Assembly (NCBI GenBank): GCA_947493745.1
Contig: CANLSM010000007.1
Location: 124,001-188,000 of the forward strand
Length of the DNA stretch: 64,000 bases
Source of the DNA: an uncultured Paracoccaceae bacterium
GTDB taxonomy: Bacteria > Pseudomonadota > Alphaproteobacteria > Rhodobacterales > Rhodobacteraceae
Reading direction: 5' to 3'
Under the pieces are notes generated by a model. It did no database searches, was not told the origin of the DNA, and saw only the letters and a list, made by a program, of their open reading frames with translations. Positions within the stretch are counted from its first letter, which is position 1, and every line of letters starts with the position of its first letter. Shown here piece by piece: positions 21,962-29,831 of the stretch. Made by a program: the position numbers and the translations under genes.

Positions 21962-22984
21962 TCAGGCGGCCACGCTCACGGTGTTGCGGCCTGAGGTTTT
22001 GGCAACATAGAGTTGCTGATCAGCACGCTCGACCAGTGTCTCGACCGTATCGCCCAGCTGGAACAAGGCGACGCCGGAAGAGATTGTGATCTGACCGATG
22101 TCCTCCTCACCGCTTTTCTGCACCCAGACCAGATTTTCAAAGAGCTTGCGAAGCTCTTCGTTCAGCGCTCTCGCCCCTTCGATATCCGTGTTGGGCAGGA
22201 TGAGCGAGAATTCCTCCCCACCCAGTCGGGCGATCTTGTCGCGGCCCTTCACGTTTTGCTGCAGCAGCGAGGCCAGGCGCTGAAGGACCCGGTCGCCAAC
22301 CTGATGCCCGAAGGTGTCGTTGATCCGCTTGAAATGATCAATGTCGAGTATGGCAAGCGCCAGTGGCTGATGGCATGCGGTGCTCAGATCAATTGCAGCC
22401 GCAAGATCGCGATCAAAGGCCCGCCGGTTGGCAAGCTTGGTCAGGTGATCGGTGAACGCGTTTTCGCGCATCTCGTCCAACTCGGACCGGGCCTTGTCGA
22501 GCTCATGACGGCTGCGCTCAAGCTGCTGGCTCAACTCATGGCTCATGGAAAGCGCGCTCTGGTTCGATTTGAACATATGTCGGGCGATAGAGCGCAGCTC
22601 TTCCTTGGTTCGCGAACCGGAAAGATCGCGGATACTTTCCTTGAGAACGTTGGAGAAATGCGTGTTGCCGGCGAGCCCCGTTTCGAGATGCGCAAACATC
22701 TGTGTGATCTCGTCGGTCAGGGCCTCGCCGATGGTTTCGAGTCCGTTTTGCGCCGCGAGTGCACCGAGGAAACGGTCATGGAGCGACAGGATCACGTCTA
22801 TGACAACCCGCTCCGGGCTTTCCATCACGCGGTCCAGTGCGGTGGACAGCCCTTCGTTCTGCTTGGTTGTATGGACGTAGAAAACCTCGAACACTTCGGG
22901 CAGGGGCGGCAATTCGAAGCGCCGGATGAACGAATTGGCAATGTCGGCAGTGTCGCGAATGTCTTCCATATTGTGCTGGGTCAC
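21962..22984 (-). CDS. GGDEF diguanylate cyclase
   Basis: A 340-residue cytoplasmic protein. Residues 1-140 are an all-helical sensor-like region without membrane spans. Residues about 145-178 (ELSQQLERSRHELDKARSEL) are a likely coiled-coil signalling helix ending in the typical FTDHLTKLANRRAFD entry. The GGDEF domain has LDIDHFKRIND (metal Asp) and GGEEF at 255-259, so it should make cyclic di-GMP. The inhibitory I-site RxxD reads KGRD (246-249), so product inhibition may be lost or weak. Start is GTG at 22984. It is divergent from a pseudo-receiver gene with a CtrA-type site between them. Confidence 0.93.
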   Translation of the reverse strand: MTQHNMEDIRDTADIANSFIRRFELPPLPEVFEVFYVHTTKQNEGLSTALDRVMESPERVVIDVILSLHDRFLGALAAQNGLETIGEALTDEITQMFAHLETGLAGNTHFSNVLKESIRDLSGSRTKEELRSIARHMFKSNQSALSMSHELSQQLERSRHELDKARSELDEMRENAFTDHLTKLANRRAFDRDLAAAIDLSTACHQPLALAILDIDHFKRINDTFGHQVGDRVLQRLASLLQQNVKGRDKIARLGGEEFSLILPNTDIEGARALNEELRKLFENLVWVQKSGEEDIGQITISSGVALFQLGDTVETLVERADQQLYVAKTSGRNTVSVAA

Positions 22985-23108
22985 GTCACGATCCTCAAAC
23001 TACCCTGGATTCCGAGGACGCTACGACAAGGATGTTGACGGTCGGTTAAGCAATCGGGCCTGTGAGGTCCCGCAACGCCGCCATATTTATTGCCACAGTT
23101 TCAACATA

Positions 23109-23125
23109 ATTAACGAATTGTTAAT
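23109..23125. promoter_or_regulatory. CtrA-type binding site (TTAA-N7-TTAA) in a perfect palindrome
   Basis: ATTAAC-GAATT-GTTAAT, a 6-5-6 inverted repeat that contains TTAA at 23110-23113 and 23121-23124 separated by exactly 7 bp. That matches the alphaproteobacterial CtrA consensus TTAA-N7-TTAA(C) apart from the last base. It lies in the 222-bp gap between the GGDEF gene and the receiver-like gene, in unusually AT-rich DNA. Confidence 0.65.
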
Positions 23126-23206
23126 CGTTTTGGGAAAAATTGAATCAAACAGTAGCCGGGTTTGGGTATACCGGAACTGTCATCCACGAAAATGCGAGGC
23201 GCGGTT

Positions 23207-23596
23207 GTGCGGGTTCTTTTGGTACAGGATAACGAGGACCTTGGCCGCATCTGGTGCAAGTTTCTCAACATGCAGGGGCTGGATGCGCAGTTGGTAACCA
23301 GTCCTGATGCGGCCATCGAGGTCCTGCAGACCGAGGCCTTTGATGCCATGGTGCTGGAGCCGGTGCTCGAAGAGGGCAGCTCCATCGCGATTGCGGATTT
23401 TGCGACCTACAAGAACCCCGACATCGCGATCCTGGCCGTCACCAAGTCGAGTTTCTTTAGTGATGGCAGCGTCTTTGAAGTTCTGCCAAATGCGCGCGGC
23501 CTTCTGCGCACACCGATCCGGCCCGATGACCTGGTCGCCTATCTTGAGCATTTCGCACCACGGCGCGGTGCCAGCAGCTCGAAACAGCGCGCCTGA
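23207..23596 (+). CDS. Receiver-like (pseudo-response-regulator) single-domain protein
   Basis: A 129-residue protein with the CheY-like layout: RVLLVQDNEDLGRIW supplies the acidic pocket (Asp8, Glu10, Asp11). The phospho-acceptor position in FDAMVLEPVLEEGS is Glu51 instead of Asp, and the conserved Lys near the end is replaced (LRTPIRPDDL). It therefore probably cannot be phosphorylated; Glu can mimic the phosphorylated state. I prefer the GTG at 23207, with GAGG 7 nt upstream, although ATG at 23192 and TTG at 23162 are in frame. No output domain. It is divergent from the diguanylate cyclase, so a partner role is plausible but not shown. Confidence 0.8.
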   Translation: MRVLLVQDNEDLGRIWCKFLNMQGLDAQLVTSPDAAIEVLQTEAFDAMVLEPVLEEGSSIAIADFATYKNPDIAILAVTKSSFFSDGSVFEVLPNARGLLRTPIRPDDLVAYLEHFAPRRGASSSKQRA

Positions 23597-23599
23597 GGG

Positions 23600-24589
23600 T
23601 CAGGCGGCGCTCAGACGCTCCCGCCCGTGAGGCTCGGTCCAGTCGATCTCGAACCCGATCGGTTCTATCCTGTGCGGATTGATGCTTTCATGACTGACAT
23701 GATAGTGCCGCGTGATGTGGTCGAAATGGACGGTCTCGGCCACCCCGGGCCACTGGTACAGCTCTCGGGTGTAGGCCCATAGATTGGGAAACTCCACGAG
23801 CCGGTTGCGGTTGCATTTGAAATGCCCGACATAGACGGGATCGAACCGCAGGAGGGTCGGCAAAAGCCGCCAGTCTGCCTCGGTTATGGTGTCTCCCATC
23901 AGATACCTGGATCCCGCAAGCCGCGCCTCCAGCCAGTCCATCGTCTCAAAAAACGCTGTAACAGCCTCGTCATAGGCCTGCTGAGTGGTTGCGAAGCCGG
24001 ATTTGTAGACCCCGTTGTTGATGGTGTTGTATATCCGGTCGTTCACCGGGTCCATCGCATCGCGAAGATGCGCGGGCCAGAAGTTCAGCCCATTGCCGGT
24101 GATCCTGTCAAAGGCGGAGTTGAACATCCGGATGATCTCCGACGACTCGTTGGAGACAATCGTATTGTCCTGCCTGTCCCAAAGGATCGGCACCGTCACC
24201 CGGCCGGATGTATTGGGATCGGCGCGCAGGTAGATGTCGCGGGCGAATGGCAGACCAAAGAGCCGGTCACCGGTTGCGCCCGGAAAATCGTCCGCGAAGG
24301 TCCAGCCATCGTCGAACATGTCGGGATCGACCACGTCAACGGTGATATGGGTCTCAAGTTCCTTGAGCTTGCGAAAGATCAACGTGCGATGCGCCCATGG
24401 GCAGGCATAGGAGACATAGAGGTGATAACGACCGCTTTCGGCCTTGAAGCCGCCGCGCCCGGACGGACCCGCTGACCCATCAGCGGTAATCCAGTTCCGA
24501 TAGCTCGCGGTGGAGCGCTTGAAATGCCCGCCGCTCGTTTTGGTGTCGTACCACTCGTTGGTCCAGACGCCGTCCTGAAGCTGACCCAT
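23600..24589 (-). CDS. Glutathionyl-hydroquinone reductase (YqjG/ECM4 type)
   Basis: A 329-residue member of the xi-class glutathione transferases, which reduce glutathionyl-hydroquinones. The catalytic motif is YVSYACPWAHRTLIFRKL with the active Cys; DPNTSGRVTVPILWD, NESSEIIRMFN and ITEADWRLLPTLLRFDPVYVGHFKCN are family signatures. AAGGAGGAG precedes the ATG at 24589. The upstream stretch 24590-24787 is AT-rich with an ATGTTTCG/CGAAACAT inverted repeat. Confidence 0.93.
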   Translation of the reverse strand: MGQLQDGVWTNEWYDTKTSGGHFKRSTASYRNWITADGSAGPSGRGGFKAESGRYHLYVSYACPWAHRTLIFRKLKELETHITVDVVDPDMFDDGWTFADDFPGATGDRLFGLPFARDIYLRADPNTSGRVTVPILWDRQDNTIVSNESSEIIRMFNSAFDRITGNGLNFWPAHLRDAMDPVNDRIYNTINNGVYKSGFATTQQAYDEAVTAFFETMDWLEARLAGSRYLMGDTITEADWRLLPTLLRFDPVYVGHFKCNRNRLVEFPNLWAYTRELYQWPGVAETVHFDHITRHYHVSHESINPHRIEPIGFEIDWTEPHGRERLSAA

Positions 24590-24623
24590 GTCGCTCTCCT
24601 CCTTGAGATCCGTCGGTCCTACA

Positions 24624-24684
24624 ATGTTTCGTTCTGAAGATAAATAAATCTGCAATAAACCCGTTGTATCCAATGTCGAAACAT
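24624..24684. promoter_or_regulatory. Widely spaced inverted repeat upstream of the hydroquinone reductase gene
   Basis: ATGTTTCG at 24624-24631 and CGAAACAT at 24677-24684 flank AT-rich DNA containing GATAAATAAAT. This could be a two-site operator around the leftward promoter. No regulator gene is adjacent, so the call is tentative. Confidence 0.3.
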
Positions 24685-24787
24685 CACAATTCAGCGGGCG
24701 AATCTGTTGCTTTTGCCGGGCGCCTCGACCAACTTTGATATGCGGGGGATTCGCTGCGACCCCCTCCAACGACCTGAGTGAGTTACG

Positions 24788-25138
24788 ATGAGTACACATC
24801 TTCCACCCGAAGTCCTCGCCGGTCTGCGCAAGGCGCAACTGGCATCGAAGAAGTCCAAGGCCCGCTGGCGGGTCCGTGTGGATGATCAGGTGTTCCCGAT
24901 CCTTGAAATGTCGCAATCCGAGTTTGCGATGGCGTCCGAGGCGACACCGGCGCTGCGCGGGCTTGTCGATATCTACGACGGCAGCCGCTATGTCTCGCAA
25001 TGCCTCATCATGCACGCCCGCGAAGAGGACGATATGCGGGTCTATGAGTTCAAATGGAACACGGAAGTGCGCCGCACACCGGCGCTTGACTTCGCGCGCG
25101 AGAAACCGGCAATCGCGGGCTACCTGACCGCCGGCTGA
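24788..25138 (+). CDS. Conserved hypothetical protein, 116 residues
   Basis: A soluble, mixed-charge protein with a Lys-rich N-terminus (KAQLASKKSKARWRVRVDD), then FPILEMSQSEFAMASEATPALRGLVDIYDGSRYVSQCL, which looks like a small beta-barrel with an RGLVDIYDG turn. The codon pattern fits the genome and no shadow reading explains it. I do not recognise the family, and no motif indicates a function. It is separated from the D-glutamate operon by 135 bp. Confidence 0.65.
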   Translation: MSTHLPPEVLAGLRKAQLASKKSKARWRVRVDDQVFPILEMSQSEFAMASEATPALRGLVDIYDGSRYVSQCLIMHAREEDDMRVYEFKWNTEVRRTPALDFAREKPAIAGYLTAG

Positions 25139-25273
25139 CACGTTTCTGCGGGCCGCGGTCGATTTTCTGGGCAAATCTTGCGCGAAGTGATACCTGATGC
25201 GTGGAATACGCGAAACATTGCGTATCTGGCTGCTCTAAAATCCCGCGCGTGTTTCTTCGAAAAAGGTGTCGCC

Positions 25274-26269
25274 ATGATTCAAATGCCATATCTCCTGTTT
25301 CTCGGCGATGCTGCTGACCCGCTTGCGGCCAAGGTCGCGCAAGGCATCAGGGACTGGCGGCCCGACGCCTCTGTCGGGCAGTTCCGTATGGTCGGCTGCA
25401 ACGCAGACATGAAGCTTCCTGACATGACGATTGAGGAGGCGGTCGCGGCAGGTGCCAAGACGCTGGTTGTGGGCGTGGCCAACCGTGGCGGCAAGATATC
25501 GGCGGCCTGGATCGCGGTCCTCAAGGAGGCGCTCGAAAACGGGCTTGATCTGGCCTCGGGTCTTCACAATCTTCTGCGCGACGAGCCGGAACTTGTCGCG
25601 GCTGCTGAAAAACATGGCCGGACCCTGCACGACGTCCGCATTCCCTCGGTCGAGTACCCGATTGCCAATGGCCGCACGCGCACAGGCAAACGGTGCCTTG
25701 CGATCGGCACTGACTGCTCGGTCGGCAAGATGTATACCGGTATCGCGATGGAGCGCGAGATGCATACACGCGGCATGAAGGCGACGTTCCGGGCCACCGG
25801 GCAGACCGGCATTCTCATCACCGGTGACGGTGTGCCGCTGGATGCGGTCGTGGCAGATTTCATGGCGGGCGCCGTCGAGCACATCACGCCTGACAATGAC
25901 TCCGATCACTGGGATCTCATCGAAGGGCAGGGAAGCCTCTTTCACGCTTCCTATTCAGGTGTCACGATGGCGCTCATTCACGGCGGCCAGCCTGATGCCC
26001 TGATCCTCAGCCATGAGCCGACGAGACAGCACATGCGCGGCCTGCCGGAATACAAGCTACCAAGCCTTGAAGATCTCCGGGATGTGGGGCTGAGAATGGC
26101 ACAGATCGTCAATCCGGACTGCAAGGTAATCGGCATATCCGTGAACACGGCCGCAATGACAGAAGCTGAGGCGCTGGATTATCTGGCCGGTGTCGAGGCG
26201 CGGATGCAACTCCCGACCGTCGACCCGTTCCGGCAGGGTGCTGCACGGCTGGTAGAGGCGCTCGCATGA
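25274..26269 (+). CDS. dgcN: DgcN family N-acetyltransferase (DUF1611), D-glutamate catabolism
   Basis: A 331-residue protein with the DUF1611 layout: a Rossmann-like N-terminal domain (PYLLFLGDAADPLAAKVAQGI) and a P-loop-like C-terminal domain with LAIGTDCSVGKMYTGIAMEREM and RATGQTGILITGDG. DgcN proteins acetylate D-glutamate as the first step of a D-Glu catabolic route described in marine Proteobacteria. I start at the ATG at 25274 with AAGG upstream; longer in-frame starts lack a ribosome binding site. It overlaps dgcA by 4 bp (ATGA) and is followed by a D-amino-acid transaminase, which supports the assignment. Confidence 0.88.
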   Translation: MIQMPYLLFLGDAADPLAAKVAQGIRDWRPDASVGQFRMVGCNADMKLPDMTIEEAVAAGAKTLVVGVANRGGKISAAWIAVLKEALENGLDLASGLHNLLRDEPELVAAAEKHGRTLHDVRIPSVEYPIANGRTRTGKRCLAIGTDCSVGKMYTGIAMEREMHTRGMKATFRATGQTGILITGDGVPLDAVVADFMAGAVEHITPDNDSDHWDLIEGQGSLFHASYSGVTMALIHGGQPDALILSHEPTRQHMRGLPEYKLPSLEDLRDVGLRMAQIVNPDCKVIGISVNTAAMTEAEALDYLAGVEARMQLPTVDPFRQGAARLVEALA

Positions 26270-27231
26270 CCATCTCGGTGCAGGAAGACCGGTTCCGGTT
26301 GAGCCGCGTTTTCACCATTTCCAGAGGCTCGCGGGAGGCCGCGGATGTGCTGACCGTCACCATCTTACGGGATGGTCTTGCAGGCCGGGGGGAATGTGTA
26401 CCCTATGCGCGTTACGGCGAGACGATGGCGTCAGTTCGTGCGCAGATCGAAAGCCTGCCACCGGAGATCACGCGCGGGGATCTGCAATCCGCTCTGCCAG
26501 CCGGTGCTGCCCGGAATGCGGTGGATTGTGCGCTGTGGGATCTGGAAGCGAAGATCTCCGGACAAAGGGCACAGGAAATCGCCGGGCTCGGCGATCTGAA
26601 ACCCTGCCTGACGGCCTTTACCCTGTCGCTCGACACCCCGGACGCCATGCGCGCGCAGGCGGCCGAGAATTCCGACCGACCGCTTCTGAAAACCAAGCTT
26701 GGCGGCGAAGGCGATGTCGCGCGGATCGAGGCTGTGCGCGCCGGTGCGCCGAGCGCGCGGATCATTGTCGATGCCAATGAGGGCTGGACACCCGAGATGT
26801 ACCGGAGCCTCGCGCCGGTTCTGGTCGATCTCGGCGTTGAAATGGTCGAACAGCCGTTTCCCGCAGGTCAGGACGATGCCCTGCGCGACCTCGACCGGCC
26901 ATTGCCGGTCTGTGCCGACGAAAGCTGCCATGACCGCGCATCGCTCGACGGGCTGGCGGGCAAGTATGACATGGTCAACATCAAGCTCGACAAATCGGGA
27001 GGATTGACCGAAGCGCTGGCGTTGCGCGAGGCCGCAATCGAGCAGGGCTTTCGCATCATGGTCGGCTGCATGGTCGGTACGTCACTGGCGATGGCACCTG
27101 CAGTTCTGCTGGCGCAAGGCGTGGAGATCGTCGATCTCGACGGACCGCTTCTGCTGGCAGAGGATCGGAACCCGCCGCTGCACTATGATGCGGAAGGGGT
27201 GCATCCCCCAAAAAGTGCCCTTTGGGGCTGA
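26266..27231 (+). CDS. dgcA: N-acetyl-D-glutamate racemase DgcA (enolase superfamily, dipeptide epimerase-like)
   Basis: A 321-residue enolase-superfamily enzyme. The catalytic Lys motif is LLKTKLGGEGD, with metal ligands in IIVDANEGW (Asp), EQPFPAGQ (Glu) and CADESCHDRA (Asp/Glu), and the second catalytic Lys in NIKLDKSGG. The architecture is that of L-Ala-D/L-Glu epimerases; coupled to dgcN it is best read as DgcA, which converts N-acetyl-D-Glu to N-acetyl-L-Glu. A plain dipeptide epimerase in peptidoglycan recycling is the alternative. Confidence 0.87.
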   Translation: MTISVQEDRFRLSRVFTISRGSREAADVLTVTILRDGLAGRGECVPYARYGETMASVRAQIESLPPEITRGDLQSALPAGAARNAVDCALWDLEAKISGQRAQEIAGLGDLKPCLTAFTLSLDTPDAMRAQAAENSDRPLLKTKLGGEGDVARIEAVRAGAPSARIIVDANEGWTPEMYRSLAPVLVDLGVEMVEQPFPAGQDDALRDLDRPLPVCADESCHDRASLDGLAGKYDMVNIKLDKSGGLTEALALREAAIEQGFRIMVGCMVGTSLAMAPAVLLAQGVEIVDLDGPLLLAEDRNPPLHYDAEGVHPPKSALWG

Positions 27232-27246
27232 TAAGGAGACAACAAA

Positions 27247-28101
27247 ATGAGCAGGACCGTTTATGTGAACGGCGCGTATGTCGCCGAGGAAGACGCGAAG
27301 ATCTCGATCTTTGACCGTGGCTTCCTGATGGCCGACGGGGTTTACGAAGTGACATCCGTTCTCGACGGAAAACTGGTCGATTTCCCGGGTCATATCGCGC
27401 GCCTTGGCCGATCGCTGAATGAACTGGACATGGATGCCCCCGTGGATGATGCCGAGCTGGAAACGATCCACCGGGAACTGGTTGCCCGCAATGATCTCGA
27501 CGAAGGCATGATCTACATGCAGGTGACAAGGGGCGCTGCGGACCGGGATTTCACCTATCCGGAGAATGCCAGGCCGTCCCTGGTTCTGTTCACGCAGGAG
27601 AAACCGCTTGCCGAGACGCAGGCCGCGAAGGACGGGATCAGGGTCATTTCGGTCGAGGACATTCGCTGGGGCCGCCGCGACATCAAGACCGTGCAGCTTC
27701 TGGCGCCGTCAATGTGTAAGATGATGGCCAAGAAGGCGGGCAAGGATGATGCCTGGATGGTCGAGGACGGCTTCGTGACGGAAGGCACCTCGAACAACGC
27801 CTATATCGTGCTTCAGGACGGAACGATCGTGACACGGAACCTGTCGAACGCGATCCTGCACGGGATCACCCGCGAGGCTGTGCTGCGTTTCGCGCGGGAG
27901 GCCCAGATCAAGGTCGTCGAGCGCCCTTTCACCGTCGAAGAGGCCAAGGGTGCAGCGGAGGCCTTCATCACGGCGGCCTCGACCTTTGTCTGTCCGGTTG
28001 TGGAGATCGACGGTATCAGCATTGGTGCGGGTGAGCCGGGTCCTGTCGCAAAGCGGCTGCGCGAAATCTACATCGACGAAAGCCGCAAGCAGGCGATCTG
28101 A
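27247..28101 (+). CDS. D-amino-acid transaminase (class IV PLP)
   Basis: A 284-residue fold-type IV aminotransferase. FDRGFLMADGVYEV is the entry signature, the PLP Lys lies in RRDIKTVQLLAPSMCK, and EDGFVTEGTSNNAYIV and ILHGITREAVL complete the class IV pattern. The DRGF...RWGRRDIKT pattern suits D-alanine aminotransferases rather than IlvE. AAGGAGA precedes the ATG. With dgcN and dgcA it would channel D-amino acids, such as peptidoglycan-derived D-Ala and D-Glu, into central metabolism. Confidence 0.9.
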   Translation: MSRTVYVNGAYVAEEDAKISIFDRGFLMADGVYEVTSVLDGKLVDFPGHIARLGRSLNELDMDAPVDDAELETIHRELVARNDLDEGMIYMQVTRGAADRDFTYPENARPSLVLFTQEKPLAETQAAKDGIRVISVEDIRWGRRDIKTVQLLAPSMCKMMAKKAGKDDAWMVEDGFVTEGTSNNAYIVLQDGTIVTRNLSNAILHGITREAVLRFAREAQIKVVERPFTVEEAKGAAEAFITAASTFVCPVVEIDGISIGAGEPGPVAKRLREIYIDESRKQAI

Positions 28102-28113
28102 GCGAGGCGAACG

Positions 28114-28164
28114 CTCCCGCCCCAACTGATCCGTCATCCATCAGGATGGTCGGGCAGGCGGGAG
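28114..28164. terminator. Composite hairpin between convergent genes
   Basis: Outer arms CTCCCGCC (28114-28121) and GGCGGGAG (28157-28164) enclose an inner CATCC/GGATG stem. It lies between the stop of the transaminase gene and the stop of the leftward gene at 28171. T-runs are poor. Confidence 0.4.
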
Positions 28165-28170
28165 TGGTTC

Positions 28171-28608
28171 TCATTCGGTCTTCAGCGCCTCCTCGGCGAA
28201 AGCCTTCGCTGCAGCGCAGGTCTCCGTCGGTGGGGCTTGGCCGATAATTGCATCCAATAGATCAAGCCGCTGGTCGGCGGCTGCCAGTTCCAACCCTTCA
28301 AGATAGTGCCGTCCCAGCAGATCAAGCGTCTCCGTGTCCAGATCAATCGACTGGGTGGGGAGGGCCTCCAGGATATCTTTGCGCAGCAATATCTCACCTG
28401 CGATCAGCTTGCCCGCATAGTCCCAAATCAGTCCATCCTCACCACAGCGATGCAGGATCTCCAACCGGGCGAGGTTGTGATTGTGATCAGCGAAATCCTG
28501 GGCGTAGCGGTTCACGACAAAAGCGTAGAGCTGCTTATGTGCAACCGGCGTCTCGGCCAGAACACCCGTGGCGCAAATGCAAAGCCCCAGGATCGCGGGT
28601 CTAATCAC
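28171..28608 (-). CDS. Exported hypothetical protein, 145 residues
   Basis: The ORF begins at a GTG (28608) that overlaps the end of the DUF1244 gene. A signal peptide is visible (RPAILGLCICATGVLA|ET). The mature part is helical and acidic, with two Cys (LHRCGEDG, TETCAAAKAF) that could form a disulfide, and LLGRHYLEGLELAAADQRLDLLDAI. No known family is recognised. It overlaps DUF1244 by 8 bp in the same direction as the N-formylglutamate amidohydrolase gene, forming a tight three-gene unit. Confidence 0.7.
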   Translation of the reverse strand: MIRPAILGLCICATGVLAETPVAHKQLYAFVVNRYAQDFADHNHNLARLEILHRCGEDGLIWDYAGKLIAGEILLRKDILEALPTQSIDLDTETLDLLGRHYLEGLELAAADQRLDLLDAIIGQAPPTETCAAAKAFAEEALKTE

Positions 28609-28894
28609 CGTGGCTCTCGGCGAAGCGGGCCTTCTGCTCGTCAGTTGCATCGGTCTGATGTTCCGCGCGCCAGTCTGCAAACGGCATGCCGTAGAACGCC
28701 TCGCGGCCCTCGTCCTTGGACATCTCTATGCCGCTCTCAATGGCCGCTTCCTGATACCAGCGGCTCAGGCAGTTTCGGCAGAAGCCCGCGAGGTTCATCA
28801 TGTCGATGTTCTGCACATCCGTGCGCTCGGCCAGATGCGCCTTGAGACGGCGAAACGCAGCTGCTTCGAGTTCGATTTGGGTCCGGTCATCCAT
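28601..28894 (-). CDS. DUF1244 family protein
   Basis: A 97-residue protein matching DUF1244: IELEAAAFRRLKAHLAERTDVQNIDMMNLAGFCRNCLSRWY, with the conserved CRNC pair, then GREAFYGMPFADWRAEHQ. The Cys pair suggests metal or redox chemistry, but the function is unknown to me. The start at 28894 has GAGGAGG upstream. It overlaps the amidohydrolase gene by 8 bp at its 5' end and the exported-protein gene by 8 bp at its 3' end. Confidence 0.9.
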   Translation of the reverse strand: MDDRTQIELEAAAFRRLKAHLAERTDVQNIDMMNLAGFCRNCLSRWYQEAAIESGIEMSKDEGREAFYGMPFADWRAEHQTDATDEQKARFAESHGD

Positions 28895-29660
28895 GGCAGG
28901 CCTCCTCAATATCTGTTCCCAGCATAAGCGGGCGGATCAGCGGGGCAAGCCGGTCGGCCCATGCCCATTGTCCGGCCTCCTCCGCGATCAGGTCGTTGCG
29001 GATCTCGATCAATACATGGGGATTTCCGCGCGCCGTTCCATGGCGATACATACAATCGCCCTGCAACTGTCCGCTATAGGGCTCGTTATCGCCGACACAA
29101 AGGGACCCATCCGCCTTGAGTGCGGCAATCAGAGGCTCGGCCAGACGACCATCCCTGTCCCAAAGGATACCGATCTCCCACGGTCGGTCAGGCTTGCCGG
29201 CGAGCTTCTTGGTGAAGGAGTGGATGGAGATCAGATGCGGCACCTGACCACGGGCGCGGATCATCTCGATCTGCGCTTCTATGGCCGCATGATAGGGGTC
29301 GTAGAAGAGCGACTTGCGTCGATTGATCTCAACCTCATCGACATTGCGGTTGGCCGGAATGATTGATCCGTCATAGAGCCGCATCAGCAATGTCGGGTCA
29401 TCAATTCCGCGATTGGGATCGATCACCAGACGCGAGAAACATGACATGACTGCAACCGAGCCCAGATGCTCGGCCAGCCTGCGGGTGACGCCCGCAGCCC
29501 CGACATCATAGGCGATATGGCGTTCCATATCCCGATCCGGAAGCCCCAGAGAGCCGCCATTCACCGCTTCCGGCACATGATTGCTGGCATGATCGCATAA
29601 CAGAAGAAACGGCGAAACACTGCCAAAAGACAGCACTTCAAAGGCGGGTGATTTGCTCAT
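28887..29660 (-). CDS. N-formylglutamate amidohydrolase family protein
   Basis: A 257-residue zinc hydrolase. LLLCDHASNHVPE supplies metal-ligand Asp/His, IAYDVGAAGVTRRLAEHL and SRLVIDPNR follow, and PHLISIHSFTKK and NDLIAEEAGQWAWADRL close the family pattern. Family members release formate from N-formylglutamate, as in HutG of histidine breakdown. No other hut genes are nearby, so the physiological substrate is open. First gene of the leftward three-gene unit. Confidence 0.9.
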   Translation of the reverse strand: MSKSPAFEVLSFGSVSPFLLLCDHASNHVPEAVNGGSLGLPDRDMERHIAYDVGAAGVTRRLAEHLGSVAVMSCFSRLVIDPNRGIDDPTLLMRLYDGSIIPANRNVDEVEINRRKSLFYDPYHAAIEAQIEMIRARGQVPHLISIHSFTKKLAGKPDRPWEIGILWDRDGRLAEPLIAALKADGSLCVGDNEPYSGQLQGDCMYRHGTARGNPHVLIEIRNDLIAEEAGQWAWADRLAPLIRPLMLGTDIEEACHG

Positions 29661-29831
29661 GAGGGACCGTATTGCTTAGACTTTCCAAGTATATGTCGTT
29701 CAACCGTGAAGGAAACACCACAGATGCGTAAATTTACGTTTGGGCGATCACTTTTGTCGGGCCATTCAACATGCCCTCGTCTATAAGCCCTTCGAGGCCC
29801 CTAAACCGATGATAGACGAGATCCTGTTACC

